Of a DNA stretch of 64,000 nucleotides, positions 42,502 to 53,623 are shown one piece after another. The position numbers and the translations under genes were made by a program. How positions within the stretch are numbered: position 1 is the first letter of the stretch; the number at the start of each line of letters is the position of its first letter. The DNA lies in the IMG/VR virus record IMGVR_UViG_3300036770_005816, positions 62,001 through 126,000 of that record. One strand, written 5' to 3'. Under the pieces are notes generated by a model. It worked only from the letters and a program-made list of their open reading frames with translations, was not told the DNA's origin and searched no databases. The stretch comes from a virus.

Positions 42502-43703
42502 AGGACTGCCATGTCTGACCAGCCTCGCGGGTCGTGTTCTCCTGTGAGGAAGGTGAGGGTGCCGGGGGTTGACCATTGTCCTGACATGTCGGTGTACCAT
42601 TTGGAGCCGCCGTCGTTGGATGGGCATTGGAAGCGGTACCACGGTCCGTAGTCTTGGACTTGTAGGTGGTGTTTGTGGGCGGTTACCCAGATGTCGGGTT
42701 CTCTGCCTTCTTCTCTGAGGATGCGGATTGATTGTCCGCGTAGCCATTCGATTTCTTTGCCTGTGATTTTGTGTCCGTGGGTGAAGGCAACTTTGATGCC
42801 TGATAGCACGCTTGTGGTGGTGAATTCGTCGTGGGGGATTCGCCATTCCATGTGTTCGACTTCGGGTCTGTCTTGGAGGATGCGTTGTAGGGCGTCGGTG
42901 AGGAATCCGCCTGCGTTGTCGGAGTCTGAGGTGACGGGTTTGCCGTTTCTGCGTGTCCATTCGCCGTGGTTGCAGAGTACGGAGATGAATTCTGCTTGTT
43001 CTGCGAGGGGTGCTAGGTGGCGTACGCCTTGTGCCCATAGGTCGAGTGCGAGGAGTAGTTGTTGGCGTTGGGTGAGTTCTACGGTGAAGAGTTGGCTTGC
43101 GTAGTTGCCGTCGCATCCTTCTACGGGGTCGCCCATGTTTACGATGGCGATGCGTTCGATGTTACGTCCTGTTTTGCGGAGTTCTTTGATGCGGGTTTGG
43201 CAGTCTTCGTATGATTTGAGGATTCGGTTGATTGTTTCTTTTACGCCTCCTCCTGCTGATTTGCCGATTTGTTGGTCTGCCCAGCAGATGACGAAGGTTG
43301 AGGGTTTAGTGTCGGTTTTTTGTTTGATAGCAGGGTTGTAGGGTTTCCATTTTTGTACGGTTTTTCGGATATCTTCGATTTGGTCGTCTGGTAGTGCGGT
43401 GATGTTTTTGCGTTGGAATCGTGCTCGGTAGGCGTAGAGCCATATGAGGTCTCGTTCTCCGTTTTCTAGGCGTTTGGATGTTTGCCATTTGGACATGCGT
43501 ACGGTGTCGTCTACGACTTCGAAGATGTCGGGGTCTAGTCCGAATGAGCGTAGGATGCCGTCCCAGTTTCCTGTGAGGGGGATGGTGAGTGCTCCTGTTG
43601 ATAGTTCTCCGCCGTCGAGTTCTACTTGTGCCCATGCTTTGTTGCCGTCGGGGAGTCCGTCGGCGTCTAGGGCTATTGAGGTGAGTTTTTCGTTGAGTGA
43701 CAT
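42498..43703 (-). CDS. Actinophage metallophosphoesterase
   Basis: 401 residues. ICWADQQIGKSAGGG, then IVNMGDPVEGCDGNYASQ, SVLCNHGEWTRRNGKPVTSDSDN, and FTHGHKITGK with TAHKHHLQVQ give the metal motifs of calcineurin-like enzymes in the arrangement recurrent in actinophages. The N-terminal 110 residues form a separate DNA-binding-like part (QTSKRLENGERDLIWLY). SbcD-like nuclease or phosphatase; substrate unknown. Ends with ATGA overlap. Confidence 0.88.
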   Translation of the reverse strand: MSLNEKLTSIALDADGLPDGNKAWAQVELDGGELSTGALTIPLTGNWDGILRSFGLDPDIFEVVDDTVRMSKWQTSKRLENGERDLIWLYAYRARFQRKNITALPDDQIEDIRKTVQKWKPYNPAIKQKTDTKPSTFVICWADQQIGKSAGGGVKETINRILKSYEDCQTRIKELRKTGRNIERIAIVNMGDPVEGCDGNYASQLFTVELTQRQQLLLALDLWAQGVRHLAPLAEQAEFISVLCNHGEWTRRNGKPVTSDSDNAGGFLTDALQRILQDRPEVEHMEWRIPHDEFTTTSVLSGIKVAFTHGHKITGKEIEWLRGQSIRILREEGREPDIWVTAHKHHLQVQDYGPWYRFQCPSNDGGSKWYTDMSGQWSTPGTLTFLTGEHDPRGWSDMAVL

Positions 43704-44000
43704 TTAGGCTCCTTGGTTGTTTGGGAAGCATTTGCATTCGTGTTGTTTGTCGCGGAAGCATTGGCGGTGGTCGGCTAGTGCTTTGCGTGCGATGCCTATT
43801 TGTTCTGCTGCTAGTGCTTTGTGTATTGCCATTGTTGGGGCTTCGGATTTCATTGCTTGGAAGAATGCGTGTTTTGTTTCGTCGTCCATGAGTGTTGTGA
43901 TGCGTCCGACTGGGCAGGGTGCGCTGAGTCCGACGCTTTGTGCGCTGAGTGTTTTTAGTCGTTCGGTCAGGTTGTTTGTTGATTTTTGTTGATTAGCCAT
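43704..44000 (-). CDS. Small HTH-like protein with C-terminal Cys pair (98 aa)
   Basis: MANQQKSTNNLTERLKTLSA, then LMDDETKHAFFQAMKSEAPTMAIHKALAAEQIGIARKALADHRQCFRDKQHECKCF. The IHKALxxxxIGIxRKALADHRxxC arrangement is the short HTH frequent in actinophage genomes beside phosphoesterase or terminase genes. Binds DNA or RNA by inference. No -35/-10 is clear upstream. Confidence 0.7.
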   Translation of the reverse strand: MANQQKSTNNLTERLKTLSAQSVGLSAPCPVGRITTLMDDETKHAFFQAMKSEAPTMAIHKALAAEQIGIARKALADHRQCFRDKQHECKCFPNNQGA

Positions 44001-44145
44001 GATTTGTGTTGTCCTCCATGATGCCATAAAAGCAGTGTTTTTTAATGCTGTCAAGCACCTACAACAAATACAAAAGTAATCTTTTGCCGAGTTTCATGTT
44101 TTGGGTCAAAAAAAGACGTGCTATCAATGTGCTACGCTCCGATAA

Positions 44146-44577
44146 ATGGGGTCACCACACGACAATCGCCGTGACCATGTTCTACGCGAACCGCTAGAAC
44201 GGGCGGTGGCTCAGGCGTTGGCAGATAAGGCTGATGTCAAAAAGATGGTGGAAGCGATACTTCTCGAGTTGGATGAGCAGAACCTCATCGCCTATAAGCC
44301 GAAAGGGTTTGCGAACCTGTTCACGCCAGCAGGCAGGCTGGTGATAGTGCTGTTGGAACGACCACGCCTAACCGTTAGGGAGATGTCCGTGACACTCGGA
44401 TGCTCATCTACTGCAATCATCAAGGCTATTTCTGTACTAAATAAGGACGGATTAGTTAAACGCAAGAAGAGCAGAGGTCGCTACGAATACACCCTCAACC
44501 ACGAAAAAGTCGCCAAACACCCTGAACTACGCCGCCTCATAGCCCTACTCCACTCGATAGACAAAATGACACCATGA
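44146..44577 (+). CDS. MarR-like winged-helix regulator
   Basis: 143 residues. LVIVLLERPRLTVREMSVTLGCSSTAIIKAISVLNKDGLVKRKKSRGRYEYTLNH is a clear winged helix (HTH SSTAIIKAISVL, basic wing KRKKSRGRYEYTL). Divergent from the minus operon. A TACGCT box ends 7 nt before the ATG, so the transcript may be leaderless. Likely controls this boundary between regions. Confidence 0.8.
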   Translation: MGSPHDNRRDHVLREPLERAVAQALADKADVKKMVEAILLELDEQNLIAYKPKGFANLFTPAGRLVIVLLERPRLTVREMSVTLGCSSTAIIKAISVLNKDGLVKRKKSRGRYEYTLNHEKVAKHPELRRLIALLHSIDKMTP

Positions 44578-44594
44578 CACCATGACACCACAAG

Positions 44595-44667
<73 letters not shown>

Positions 44668-44683
44668 CGAATAGGATTACACC

Positions 44684-44938
44684 ATGAAACTAGAAGCACC
44701 AGTATCAATGTTCCCTGTAATCATCGTCCAGACACGCTACGGAGGCGCATACGAAGGCGGAGAATGGTTCGCGCTCAGCAACGCAGAAGACCCAACAGAA
44801 ACGCTCCTAGAGGCTCTGGGAGATGATGAAGACTGCGTAGGTTGGTTCACTGACAACGCCCACCGAATAGGAATCGGCGACAACCCGAACGATGCATATA
44901 TAAACCTTTTACAAAAAGCGGTCGGCGATGCCCGCTGA
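44684..44938 (+). CDS. Hypothetical protein (84 aa)
   Basis: MKLEAPVSMFPVIIVQTRYGGAYEGGEWFALSNAEDPTE in outline, then GDDEDCVGWFTDNAHRIGIGDNPNDAYINLLQK. Two similar half-repeats of strand-turn-aromatic (GGEWFALSN / VGWFTDNAH). Overlaps the nuclease-like gene by 11 bp. Conserved-looking phage protein of unknown function. Confidence 0.7.
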   Translation: MKLEAPVSMFPVIIVQTRYGGAYEGGEWFALSNAEDPTETLLEALGDDEDCVGWFTDNAHRIGIGDNPNDAYINLLQKAVGDAR

Positions 44939-45377
44939 AAGAGCAGAAGGATACGAACCCCGATACGACATCAAAGAATACGACTTCACAAAAGACCTAG
45001 CGTTCGGACATGAAGGCGAAGAAATAGTCCGAGGTTTCCTAAACAACCTGTCAGAAGGTTCATTCGAAGTCAAATACGACCGATACCGCAATGGCAGAAT
45101 CTTCGTGGAATACGAACAGAACCCGCGCAACACAGGATGGAAACCATCAGGAATCTCCGTGTCCACGGCTCGATGGCTTGTCTACATGTTTTCCCCGACA
45201 TCGTTCTGCGTCATAGAGATACCACGGCTCAAGCGATACCTGAGAAAAAACGCCGACAAATTAAAACGAGTAACAGCGGCACCAAACACCGAAAATCCAG
45301 CGAAAGGTTTTCTTCTCTACCCGAACAATGTTCAGGAGTTGATGACCTCGCCCGAATACGACCCTATTGTTGAGTGA
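44928..45377 (+). CDS. PD-(D/E)xK-like phage nuclease
   Basis: 149 residues. DLAFGHEGEEIVRGFLNNLSEGSFEVKYDRYRNGRIFVEYEQNPRNTGWKPSGISVSTARWLVYMF carries a helix Glu, the strand VKYDR, then VEYEQ (Glu-x-Glu variant of ExK) and the SGI...TA motif common in phage resolvase-like enzymes. Likely a DNA endonuclease. Ends 14 bp inside the convergent gene. Confidence 0.7.
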   Translation: MPAERAEGYEPRYDIKEYDFTKDLAFGHEGEEIVRGFLNNLSEGSFEVKYDRYRNGRIFVEYEQNPRNTGWKPSGISVSTARWLVYMFSPTSFCVIEIPRLKRYLRKNADKLKRVTAAPNTENPAKGFLLYPNNVQELMTSPEYDPIVE

Positions 45378-45702
45378 CCACCCAAGCAGAAAACGCTTCG
45401 TCGTGAACGGGAATTACCCACACTTGGCATGAGCCGAGGTCTTTGTGTCTGTCGCCTATGAAATGCCACGCAATTTCCATTCGCGGTGAAGGGTCAGCAA
45501 CACCAACATTGCACTCAAATCCGTAGGTTTGCATAAACCATTTCACAACACAAGATGTGTCGTCGTGGCGGCAAGGTGACTCATCTTTGTTTTCGTGTGG
45601 GCATGTTATGTCGACAACTTGCAGTTCGCTTTTGTTCAACTGACAGAAAACAATATGCCCGTCTCCATGCCAAACCATCTCACCAGTCTGAACATTTCTC
45701 AT
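45364..45702 (-). CDS. Hypothetical protein (112 aa), Cys/His-rich
   Basis: Starts MRNVQTGEMVWHGDGHIVF (TAGGA 8 nt upstream; ATG at 45711 is the alternative). VDITCPHENKDESPCRHDDTSCVVKWFMQTYGFECN has four cysteines and several His, suggesting a metal site or disulfides. Last gene of the leftward lysis-side run. No family recognised. Confidence 0.7.
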   Translation of the reverse strand: MRNVQTGEMVWHGDGHIVFCQLNKSELQVVDITCPHENKDESPCRHDDTSCVVKWFMQTYGFECNVGVADPSPRMEIAWHFIGDRHKDLGSCQVWVIPVHDEAFSAWVVTQQ

Positions 45703-45800
45703 AAATAACATCCTACTAAATAAGATGTTCGAATACGGCTCCCCCACGCAAGGTCGTCTAAGGGTCTCCTTTGGCGCAACCGCCACAACAATTTTACCAT

Positions 45801-45926
45801 CTACTCAAACATCGGATGGTTAGCGTTCTTGAAACGCTTCATCACTTTCCCAAAATTGAATATCAGGTATGCGACAGAAATCGGAAGAAAAAGATACCCA
45901 AATGTTTTTAGTGTTTTGTTGGTCAT
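45801..45926 (-). CDS. Membrane microprotein (41 aa)
   Basis: MTNKTLKTFGYLFLPISVAYLIFNFGKVMKRF in outline: one hydrophobic helix at 9-25 flanked by basic residues, C-terminus NHPMFE. Lies directly downstream of the holin-like gene, so a lysis accessory is plausible. Confidence 0.6.
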   Translation of the reverse strand: MTNKTLKTFGYLFLPISVAYLIFNFGKVMKRFKNANHPMFE

Positions 45927-45954
45927 GAGACCAATTGTAACCAACTTTTTGGGT

Positions 45955-46236
45955 TTAGTCAACAGTTTCAGAACTTGAGGTTACCTCGGCATCTTCTTTG
46001 TTTCTGCCCGTAGAAATCATAAGACCAGCCAAAGTTCCAGTAATAAAAGTAGCCACAGACGATAGAACCCCGAAGAACATTTTGTCGTTCTCCGCTTGAG
46101 CACCTATCGGCTGAGTAACGAATACGAGGGCATAGAGAACACCAACGGTAGTAATGGTGAGAACGCCAGCCAAAACGCAACCGACAACAAATTTAAGTCG
46201 AGCATCAATTTCTGCAGGGGTTAGACGCTGTTTCAC
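45955..46236 (-). CDS. Two-helix holin-like protein (93 aa)
   Basis: Hydrophobic segments at about 15-40 (FVVGCVLAGVLTITTVGVLYALVFV) and 54-74 (MFFGVLSSVATFITGTLAGLMI) with a charged C-terminus (GRNKEDAEVTSSSE). Overlaps the muramidase stop by 4 bp, the usual place for a holin or holin partner. Confidence 0.75.
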   Translation of the reverse strand: MKQRLTPAEIDARLKFVVGCVLAGVLTITTVGVLYALVFVTQPIGAQAENDKMFFGVLSSVATFITGTLAGLMISTGRNKEDAEVTSSSETVD

Positions 46237-46931
46237 AATTTAAACCTTTCCATGGATGTGCTTTTCAATATGTTCAAGTCAAGGTGTGCCGAGGTCATAC
46301 CAAACTTTTTGCCCGCACGGTTGTGATTCGCAGCAAACTGCCAAACATCCCATGTCTTCCACCCCTTGACGGGCTGAGGGAGTTTTTGAGAATCAAACGC
46401 ATAATCCGCCCACAAGGAAGGGTCTTTAGGTATTGGCTTATCCTTGAACTCGGCATCCGAGTAATACACATAGCGGGCAACCCACAGTGGACAATGGGAG
46501 ATTCCAAATCTCATGTTCACATGTGCATTCCAGAAAACTGCGTAAGTGTAAATAACTGGTGGTTTGCCCAGTGCATCGGTCGCCATTTTTACGCACATCC
46601 TGACAATCCTCTTCAACATTTTTGGTGTTGCTCCACCATGATGCTCAATGTCAATTTGTGGGACAAGTGTTGCGCCATGCTTTTTGTGGTTAGCCAAAAC
46701 CATGAGCATCTGTTCAACGACATCTTCTTCTGGCTTAATGTAAACATACAGACCAAAAGGTATGCCATTTTTTCTTGCTCTGCTGCAGTTCTGCTTCAGT
46801 AGTTCATCTTCCTTAAGTCCAACATTGCTCCTGATGTAAGCAAAATCTATTCCCGAATCTTTTACCTTTTTCCAAGTTATGTTGCCTTGGTATTGAGAAA
46901 CATCAATTCCTGTCATGTAGTTGTCTGTCAT
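46233..46931 (-). CDS. GH25 muramidase (endolysin)
   Basis: 232 residues. TGIDVSQYQGNITWKKVKDSGIDFAYIRSNVG and QNCSRARKNGIPFGLYVYIKP, then VPQIDIEHHGG and the final FAANHNRAGKKFGMTSAHLDLNIL follow glycoside hydrolase family 25 (DxSxxQG start, catalytic Asp-x-Glu in DIEH, late DxN). Cleaves the glycan strands of peptidoglycan at lysis. No cell-wall-binding domain follows. Confidence 0.93.
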   Translation of the reverse strand: MTDNYMTGIDVSQYQGNITWKKVKDSGIDFAYIRSNVGLKEDELLKQNCSRARKNGIPFGLYVYIKPEEDVVEQMLMVLANHKKHGATLVPQIDIEHHGGATPKMLKRIVRMCVKMATDALGKPPVIYTYAVFWNAHVNMRFGISHCPLWVARYVYYSDAEFKDKPIPKDPSLWADYAFDSQKLPQPVKGWKTWDVWQFAANHNRAGKKFGMTSAHLDLNILKSTSMERFKL

Positions 46932-47134
46932 GGGTCTATCGTTTCAGTTGTTTCAGTTATTTCATTTGGGTCAAAACCCAAAAGAGTCTCCGTACACATA
47001 TTGTCTACAAGACAAATTGGCGGGTTGCAGTAATCCTCTTCCCAATTCGCAGGGTCTTGACACTCGTATCTGTAATAACCGTCGTACCCGCAGGAAGCGA
47101 GAATCAGGAACAAAATTGGCGCCAAGCGCCTCAC
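46928..47134 (-). CDS. Phage lipoprotein (68 aa), spanin candidate
   Basis: MRRLAPILFLILASCGYDGYYRYEC: a signal peptide with the lipobox LASC, Cys15 being the predicted lipid-modified residue, then a short acidic Cys-containing body. GTGA overlap upstream and ATGA downstream. A role in envelope disruption is inferred from position; actinobacterial lysis can differ from the spanin model. Confidence 0.75.
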   Translation of the reverse strand: MRRLAPILFLILASCGYDGYYRYECQDPANWEEDYCNPPICLVDNMCTETLLGFDPNEITETTETIDP

Positions 47135-47376
47135 GCCTCGTCCCCATCAACCTTGTTGAATACCGCGTTAATTTCGTTTTCGTCAAGACTTCCATCTTTG
47201 AGATATGCACGCGACAAACCTTCGATAACGCTGGCGACACCACCAATTCCAGCCATCCAAATTGATTTAACAATCCCCACACCAGCAATTGTTCCAGCAC
47301 CAATCACACCAAGACCTGTCGCCAAAAAAGTTGCGAGAATCCTGTAACAAATATGTTTAAACATTGCGGTATTCAT
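47131..47376 (-). CDS. Holin (81 aa)
   Basis: MNTAMFKHICYRILATFLATGLGVIGAGTIAGVGIVKSIWMAGIGGVASVIEG, then LSRAYLKDGSLDENEINAVF. Two close membrane segments with a conserved C-terminal RAYLxDGxLxxxEIN motif recurrent in actinophage holins. Follows the DUF2746-like gene by 2 bp. Confidence 0.8.
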   Translation of the reverse strand: MNTAMFKHICYRILATFLATGLGVIGAGTIAGVGIVKSIWMAGIGGVASVIEGLSRAYLKDGSLDENEINAVFNKVDGDEA

Positions 47377-47378
47377 TC

Positions 47379-47690
47379 TTAAACCTTTTTCTTTCTTCTG
47401 GTATGAGTCTTAGATTCAATATCGGCATGATGTGCAAGATGGTCGAAAAGAACCTCGTCGTGTCTCTCCACCTTGTTCTCGAGCCTGATGATGTGGTGAG
47501 CGATATTGTCTTCCACTCTGTCCAAAGAACGACCAAGGTTGCTACCGATTGATTCCATTCTCTGAACAAGAGCATCGTGGTCTCGGGTGTTCTGTTCCCA
47601 CTTCTCTTCATCCTTGCGTGTTCGCCGCTCGATTACAGCAACGACAAGAGCAGTCAAGCCAGATATGAAAGCAAGCGCAATCTCAATCAC
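47379..47690 (-). CDS. DUF2746-like membrane/coiled-coil protein (103 aa)
   Basis: GTG start overlapping the upstream stop (GTGA). MIEIALAFISGLTALVVAVI is one N-terminal membrane helix; the rest is a coiled coil (RKDEEKWEQNTRDHDALVQRMESIGSNLGRSLDRVED). Such membrane-coiled-coil proteins sit beside holins in actinophage lysis cassettes. Role not established. Confidence 0.75.
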   Translation of the reverse strand: MIEIALAFISGLTALVVAVIERRTRKDEEKWEQNTRDHDALVQRMESIGSNLGRSLDRVEDNIAHHIIRLENKVERHDEVLFDHLAHHADIESKTHTRRKKKV

Positions 47691-47824
47691 ACCAAGCACC
47701 CACCAGCAAGAAGAGTGAAGTTGCAATCGCAACTATCTGAGCATTCATTTTCGCAATGACACATAGAGCAGTTGCATTCCGACTTTGCGTGTGGGTTGCT
47801 CAACCGTGCGTCCGCTGTTTCCAT
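47687..47824 (-). CDS. Cys-rich microprotein (45 aa)
   Basis: METADARLSNPHAKSECNCS, then MCHCENECSDSCDCN and TLLAGGCLV. Nine cysteines in CxC, CxxC and CxxxC spacing resemble metallothioneins or redox-active clusters. It overlaps the peptidase gene by one base and the DUF2746-like gene by GTGA. No family recognised. Confidence 0.65.
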   Translation of the reverse strand: METADARLSNPHAKSECNCSMCHCENECSDSCDCNFTLLAGGCLV

Positions 47825-48657
47825 CACGCACCGATTCCAAGTTCATCAAGAACGCGCTTGCCTGCTCTCGGTCCTGCTCCATATCCCTTGGATTGCTTGA
47901 AGGCGACTACTGCATCAGTTGTCTTCGGTCCGAAATCACCATCGATTGAACCCTTATAGAAACCTCGCTCCGTAAGTTCTTCTTGGAGTTTCGCGACACG
48001 CGGACCGCTATCGCCTGGGTCAAGGTCACCACCGTCATCTTTTGCGGCAACAGGTTCAGAGGGTGCGGCGGGTGCGGAAGCAGTTTGCGCACCCACCGCT
48101 GGAGCAGTGATGCCATTCTTTTCCATGTATGCCTTAACCGCAGGGGGTGGGTTGTCACCGTCACAATAACGGAGGTGCCACGGTTCCTCTGGAACAACTT
48201 CCCAACTGAAACCAAAATCTTTCACATTGGCAATCAGCCACTTCAAACGCTTCGGCTCGGCTGCGGTGTGAACATCGACCGCCAAGCCGGTGTTGTGCTG
48301 ACTCGTTCCAGGTGCCGCGAGACTTGCAAGTTTCGGTGATTTCTTGTACCACTTGACCCCTTGAAAGGTTCGGGTACTTGCGCCAGGAATCGGTTCTTTT
48401 TGGTAGCGCTGACGGAACGCGGCAAGTTGCGAATCAAACGACCTGTAGGTGTCACCAGAAGAAACAGGCTTCAATTCAACACCGTCAGCCTTTGCCTTCT
48501 CTACCATTGCAGCCCACGCAGCCGCGGCAAGCCAATGGAGTTTTCCTCCGCCAACCGCAGGACGCAACAGCGATTCAGGCAATTTGCCGGGTTGCGTGCC
48601 CTTCAGGTCGCGCGGTTGCGTAACCGGCTTGACGTAATCCCAATCAACTTTACCCAT
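47824..48657 (-). CDS. M15/VanY-type peptidase with peptidoglycan-binding domain
   Basis: 277 residues. Residues 65-165 carry the M15 zinc motifs: SGDTYRSF, SQHNTGLAVD (His121, Asp128) and EPWHLRY (His161). Residues 205-277 (LDPGDSGPRVAKLQEELTERGFYKGSIDGDFGPKTTDAVVAFKQSKG) are a PG_binding_1 unit. A carboxy- or endopeptidase that cuts peptidoglycan stem peptides, complementing the GH25 muramidase. First gene of the lysis operon. Confidence 0.93.
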   Translation of the reverse strand: MGKVDWDYVKPVTQPRDLKGTQPGKLPESLLRPAVGGGKLHWLAAAAWAAMVEKAKADGVELKPVSSGDTYRSFDSQLAAFRQRYQKEPIPGASTRTFQGVKWYKKSPKLASLAAPGTSQHNTGLAVDVHTAAEPKRLKWLIANVKDFGFSWEVVPEEPWHLRYCDGDNPPPAVKAYMEKNGITAPAVGAQTASAPAAPSEPVAAKDDGGDLDPGDSGPRVAKLQEELTERGFYKGSIDGDFGPKTTDAVVAFKQSKGYGAGPRAGKRVLDELGIGA

Positions 48658-48715
48658 CGTAGACCCCCATCAAAAACAGGTTCCAATATTGTACACGATA
48701 AATAAAACCTAGTTT

Positions 48716-51430
<2,715 letters not shown>

Positions 51431-51491
51431 CCACCACCCCCGAAATAACTGTTCAATTCTACATCAAAGCCGTCACCTACAATAAAAGTGC

Positions 51492-52025
51492 ATGACCACA
51501 GACAGCGTTAACAGCAATCTTGTCCTAACAAAAAACGAGTGCGACAACCTCATCGCTCAAGCGTTAAAGAAACCTTTGAACGAGGCACAGATATATCACA
51601 ACGAAGGTATCGCTGAAAACAAAAACATAAGGTCAGTCAAAGGAACCGACATCACTAGCGACTCAATCAAACAGTTCGTGATGCAGTTATTCAAAAAAAT
51701 GAATGCTATTGAACTTGACATATCGGGGGTTGAGCCGATACAAATCTTCAAATACGAAAAAGGTGACCACTACGGGTGGCACACGGATTGGTCACCCGTC
51801 AACAACAAGAAAAGAAAACTCTCAATGACCATTCAGTTATCCCCCGAGGATTCCTACATTGGGGGAGATGTGGAGATTCTTGACGGCTTGGTTTCCCGTG
51901 TTGTCCCTCGGGAAATAGGTGTGGCGACGGTTTTCCCATCTTGGGCAGTCCACCGCGTAAGACCCATAGAGGAAGGCACTAGGTGGGCGTTGGTGGCGTG
52001 GGCGACAGGTAAACCGCTCAAATGA
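51492..52025 (+). CDS. 2OG-Fe(II) oxygenase (prolyl-hydroxylase-like) 1
   Basis: 177 residues. Iron ligands His97-x-Asp99 (GWHTD) and His154 (WAVHRV), with Arg164 for 2-oxoglutarate. Layout and length (IKQFVMQLFKKMNAIELDISG, IGGDVEILDG, VFPSWAVH) fit the PKHD/prolyl-4-hydroxylase group. Hydroxylates a peptide or small molecule; substrate not shown. Divergent from the Thr-rich gene (about 60 bp between starts). Confidence 0.9.
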   Translation: MTTDSVNSNLVLTKNECDNLIAQALKKPLNEAQIYHNEGIAENKNIRSVKGTDITSDSIKQFVMQLFKKMNAIELDISGVEPIQIFKYEKGDHYGWHTDWSPVNNKKRKLSMTIQLSPEDSYIGGDVEILDGLVSRVVPREIGVATVFPSWAVHRVRPIEEGTRWALVAWATGKPLK

Positions 52026-52092
52026 TTACAAACTCAGTAGGTATCAGTTTTGAGGTATAATTTCGGTAACTAATTCTGATTTGGGAGAATAA

Positions 52093-52923
52093 ATGGCTGG
52101 CGCCGGCGTAAGACTTTTCACTGCGGGAAACATCCTGACAGCACAACAAGTCAATGAATTTCTACAAGACCAAGTTGTTTGCAGGTTCGCTGACGCTGCT
52201 GCTCGTGACGCCTCCTTTGGCGGTCTTGGGGAACCGACGCTTTCAGAGGGTCGCATTTGTTACCTCGACAGCGACAACACCCTCTATCTGTATAACGGAA
52301 GTGCCTGGGTTGAAATTCAATCAGGGATTTCAGGAACCTCAGGACAAGTAGTTGTATACAACAGTAGTGGTGACCCGACAGCACAGACCTTAACTGGCGA
52401 TGTAACCATTTCCTCATCTGCGGTCACATCGATTGGGACGGGCGTAATCGTAAATGCGGATGTAAACGCTTCCGCAGGAATAGCATTGTCGAAACTTGCC
52501 ACCGGAACAGTTGGCTCAGTCGTTATCCACAATGCCTCAGGTGTACCTACGGCGACATCACTAACAGGCGATGTGACCGTCACTTCAACTGGTGTAACAT
52601 CAATTACCGATAGAACAATTGACACAAAAACGGCGAACTATACGCTTGTGTTGACAGACAAAAACAAATTCATTGAAATGAATGTTGGTTCCGCGAATAC
52701 CGTATCCGTACCAACGGACGCATCAGTAAACTTTCCTATTGGTGCACAAATAAACATCACACAGTACGGAGCAGGAAAAACTCAAGTTGTTGCGGTAACC
52801 CCTGCCACGACATCAATCAGGTCAACACCTGGCTCATACCTTCGGGCACAATACTCGTCAGCAACGCTTATCAAACGCGCCGCGAACGAATGGTATCTGA
52901 TTGGTGACTTGAGCGCGTCGTGA
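52093..52923 (+). CDS. Tail-fibre/adhesin-type protein
   Basis: 276 residues, GGGAGAATAA before the ATG. The N-terminal 30 residues (RLFTAGNILTAQQVNEFLQDQVVCRF) precede a repeated beta-rich region (SSAVTSIGTGVIVNADVNASAGIALSKLATGTVGS, TLTGDVTISS and SLTGDVTVTS are near copies), typical of trimeric phage fibres. C-terminal strand region from about 190. Likely a receptor-binding or fibre component. Confidence 0.8.
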   Translation: MAGAGVRLFTAGNILTAQQVNEFLQDQVVCRFADAAARDASFGGLGEPTLSEGRICYLDSDNTLYLYNGSAWVEIQSGISGTSGQVVVYNSSGDPTAQTLTGDVTISSSAVTSIGTGVIVNADVNASAGIALSKLATGTVGSVVIHNASGVPTATSLTGDVTVTSTGVTSITDRTIDTKTANYTLVLTDKNKFIEMNVGSANTVSVPTDASVNFPIGAQINITQYGAGKTQVVAVTPATTSIRSTPGSYLRAQYSSATLIKRAANEWYLIGDLSAS

Positions 52924-53600
52924 TTTCCGGCAATACCTCCAGTCAGGGCAAGAAGCCGTCCACGCCGACCATCGGCACGGCTACGGCAGGTAACGGTCAG
53001 GCTACGGTTGCGTTCACAGAGTCTTCGTATCGCGGTAAATCCAATTCGGGGACATATAGGGCGACATCAACGCCAAGCAGTATTCAGGGGACATGTGCAT
53101 CTCCGTGTTCTTCTATAACGGTGACTGGACTTTCAAATGGGACTGCCTATACGTTTGTCGTGAGGCTTGAAACACCGTACGGTGTAAATTCGGATAATAC
53201 TGCGTCTAGTAATTCAGTTACTCCAGTAGCCCCACCGCCCTCTTTCGCCGTACCGCCCTCTTTCGCCGTACCGCCCTCTTTCGCCGTACCGCCCTCTTTC
53301 CCAATACCGCCCTCTTTCCCAATACCGCCCTCTTTCCCAATACCGCCAACATTCCCGATACCGCCAACATTCCCGATACCGCCAACATTCCCGATACCGC
53401 CAACATTCACCCAGATTTGCGGATGCATGGAAGGAAGCGTTGGCACGAGAACATTCTGCGTGGCACCATTTTTTGCGAGAAGTTCCACTGGCTATTACAC
53501 TCAGTGCAACTTCAGTCCCCCTGGATGTTCCTGTCCGGCGTGTGGCGAATGGGTGGAACTGTCAGGATATAACTATTATGAGCCTTTGTGCCCAGGATGA
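52920..53600 (+). CDS. FN3-like protein with ten PPxFxx repeats
   Basis: 226 residues from a GTG overlapping the previous stop. An FN3-like domain (PSTPTIGTATAGNGQATVAFTESSYRG...TGLSNGTAYTFVVRLET, residues 13-85) is followed by a proline-repeat region: units PPSFAV, PPSFPI and PPTFPI, ten in all (residues about 100-165), and a Cys-rich C-terminus (ICGCMEGSV, CSCPACGEW). The repeats are likely an extended proline-rich rod. Potential substrate of the neighbouring prolyl-hydroxylase-like enzymes. Confidence 0.8.
   Translation: MISGNTSSQGKKPSTPTIGTATAGNGQATVAFTESSYRGKSNSGTYRATSTPSSIQGTCASPCSSITVTGLSNGTAYTFVVRLETPYGVNSDNTASSNSVTPVAPPPSFAVPPSFAVPPSFAVPPSFPIPPSFPIPPSFPIPPTFPIPPTFPIPPTFPIPPTFTQICGCMEGSVGTRTFCVAPFFARSSTGYYTQCNFSPPGCSCPACGEWVELSGYNYYEPLCPG
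53232..53409 (+). repeat. 18-bp tandem repeat encoding PPxFxx
   Basis: About ten in-frame 18-bp units (CCGCCCTCTTTCGCCGTA and variants), in three variant blocks that suggest stepwise duplication. Copy number could vary between isolates. Confidence 0.9.
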
Positions 53601-53623
53601 TTCACGGATAGTAGTATTACGAT

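Noticed and set aside
53232-53409. CRISPR-like direct repeat
   Set aside because: In-frame 18-bp coding repeats (PPxFxx) without spacers.
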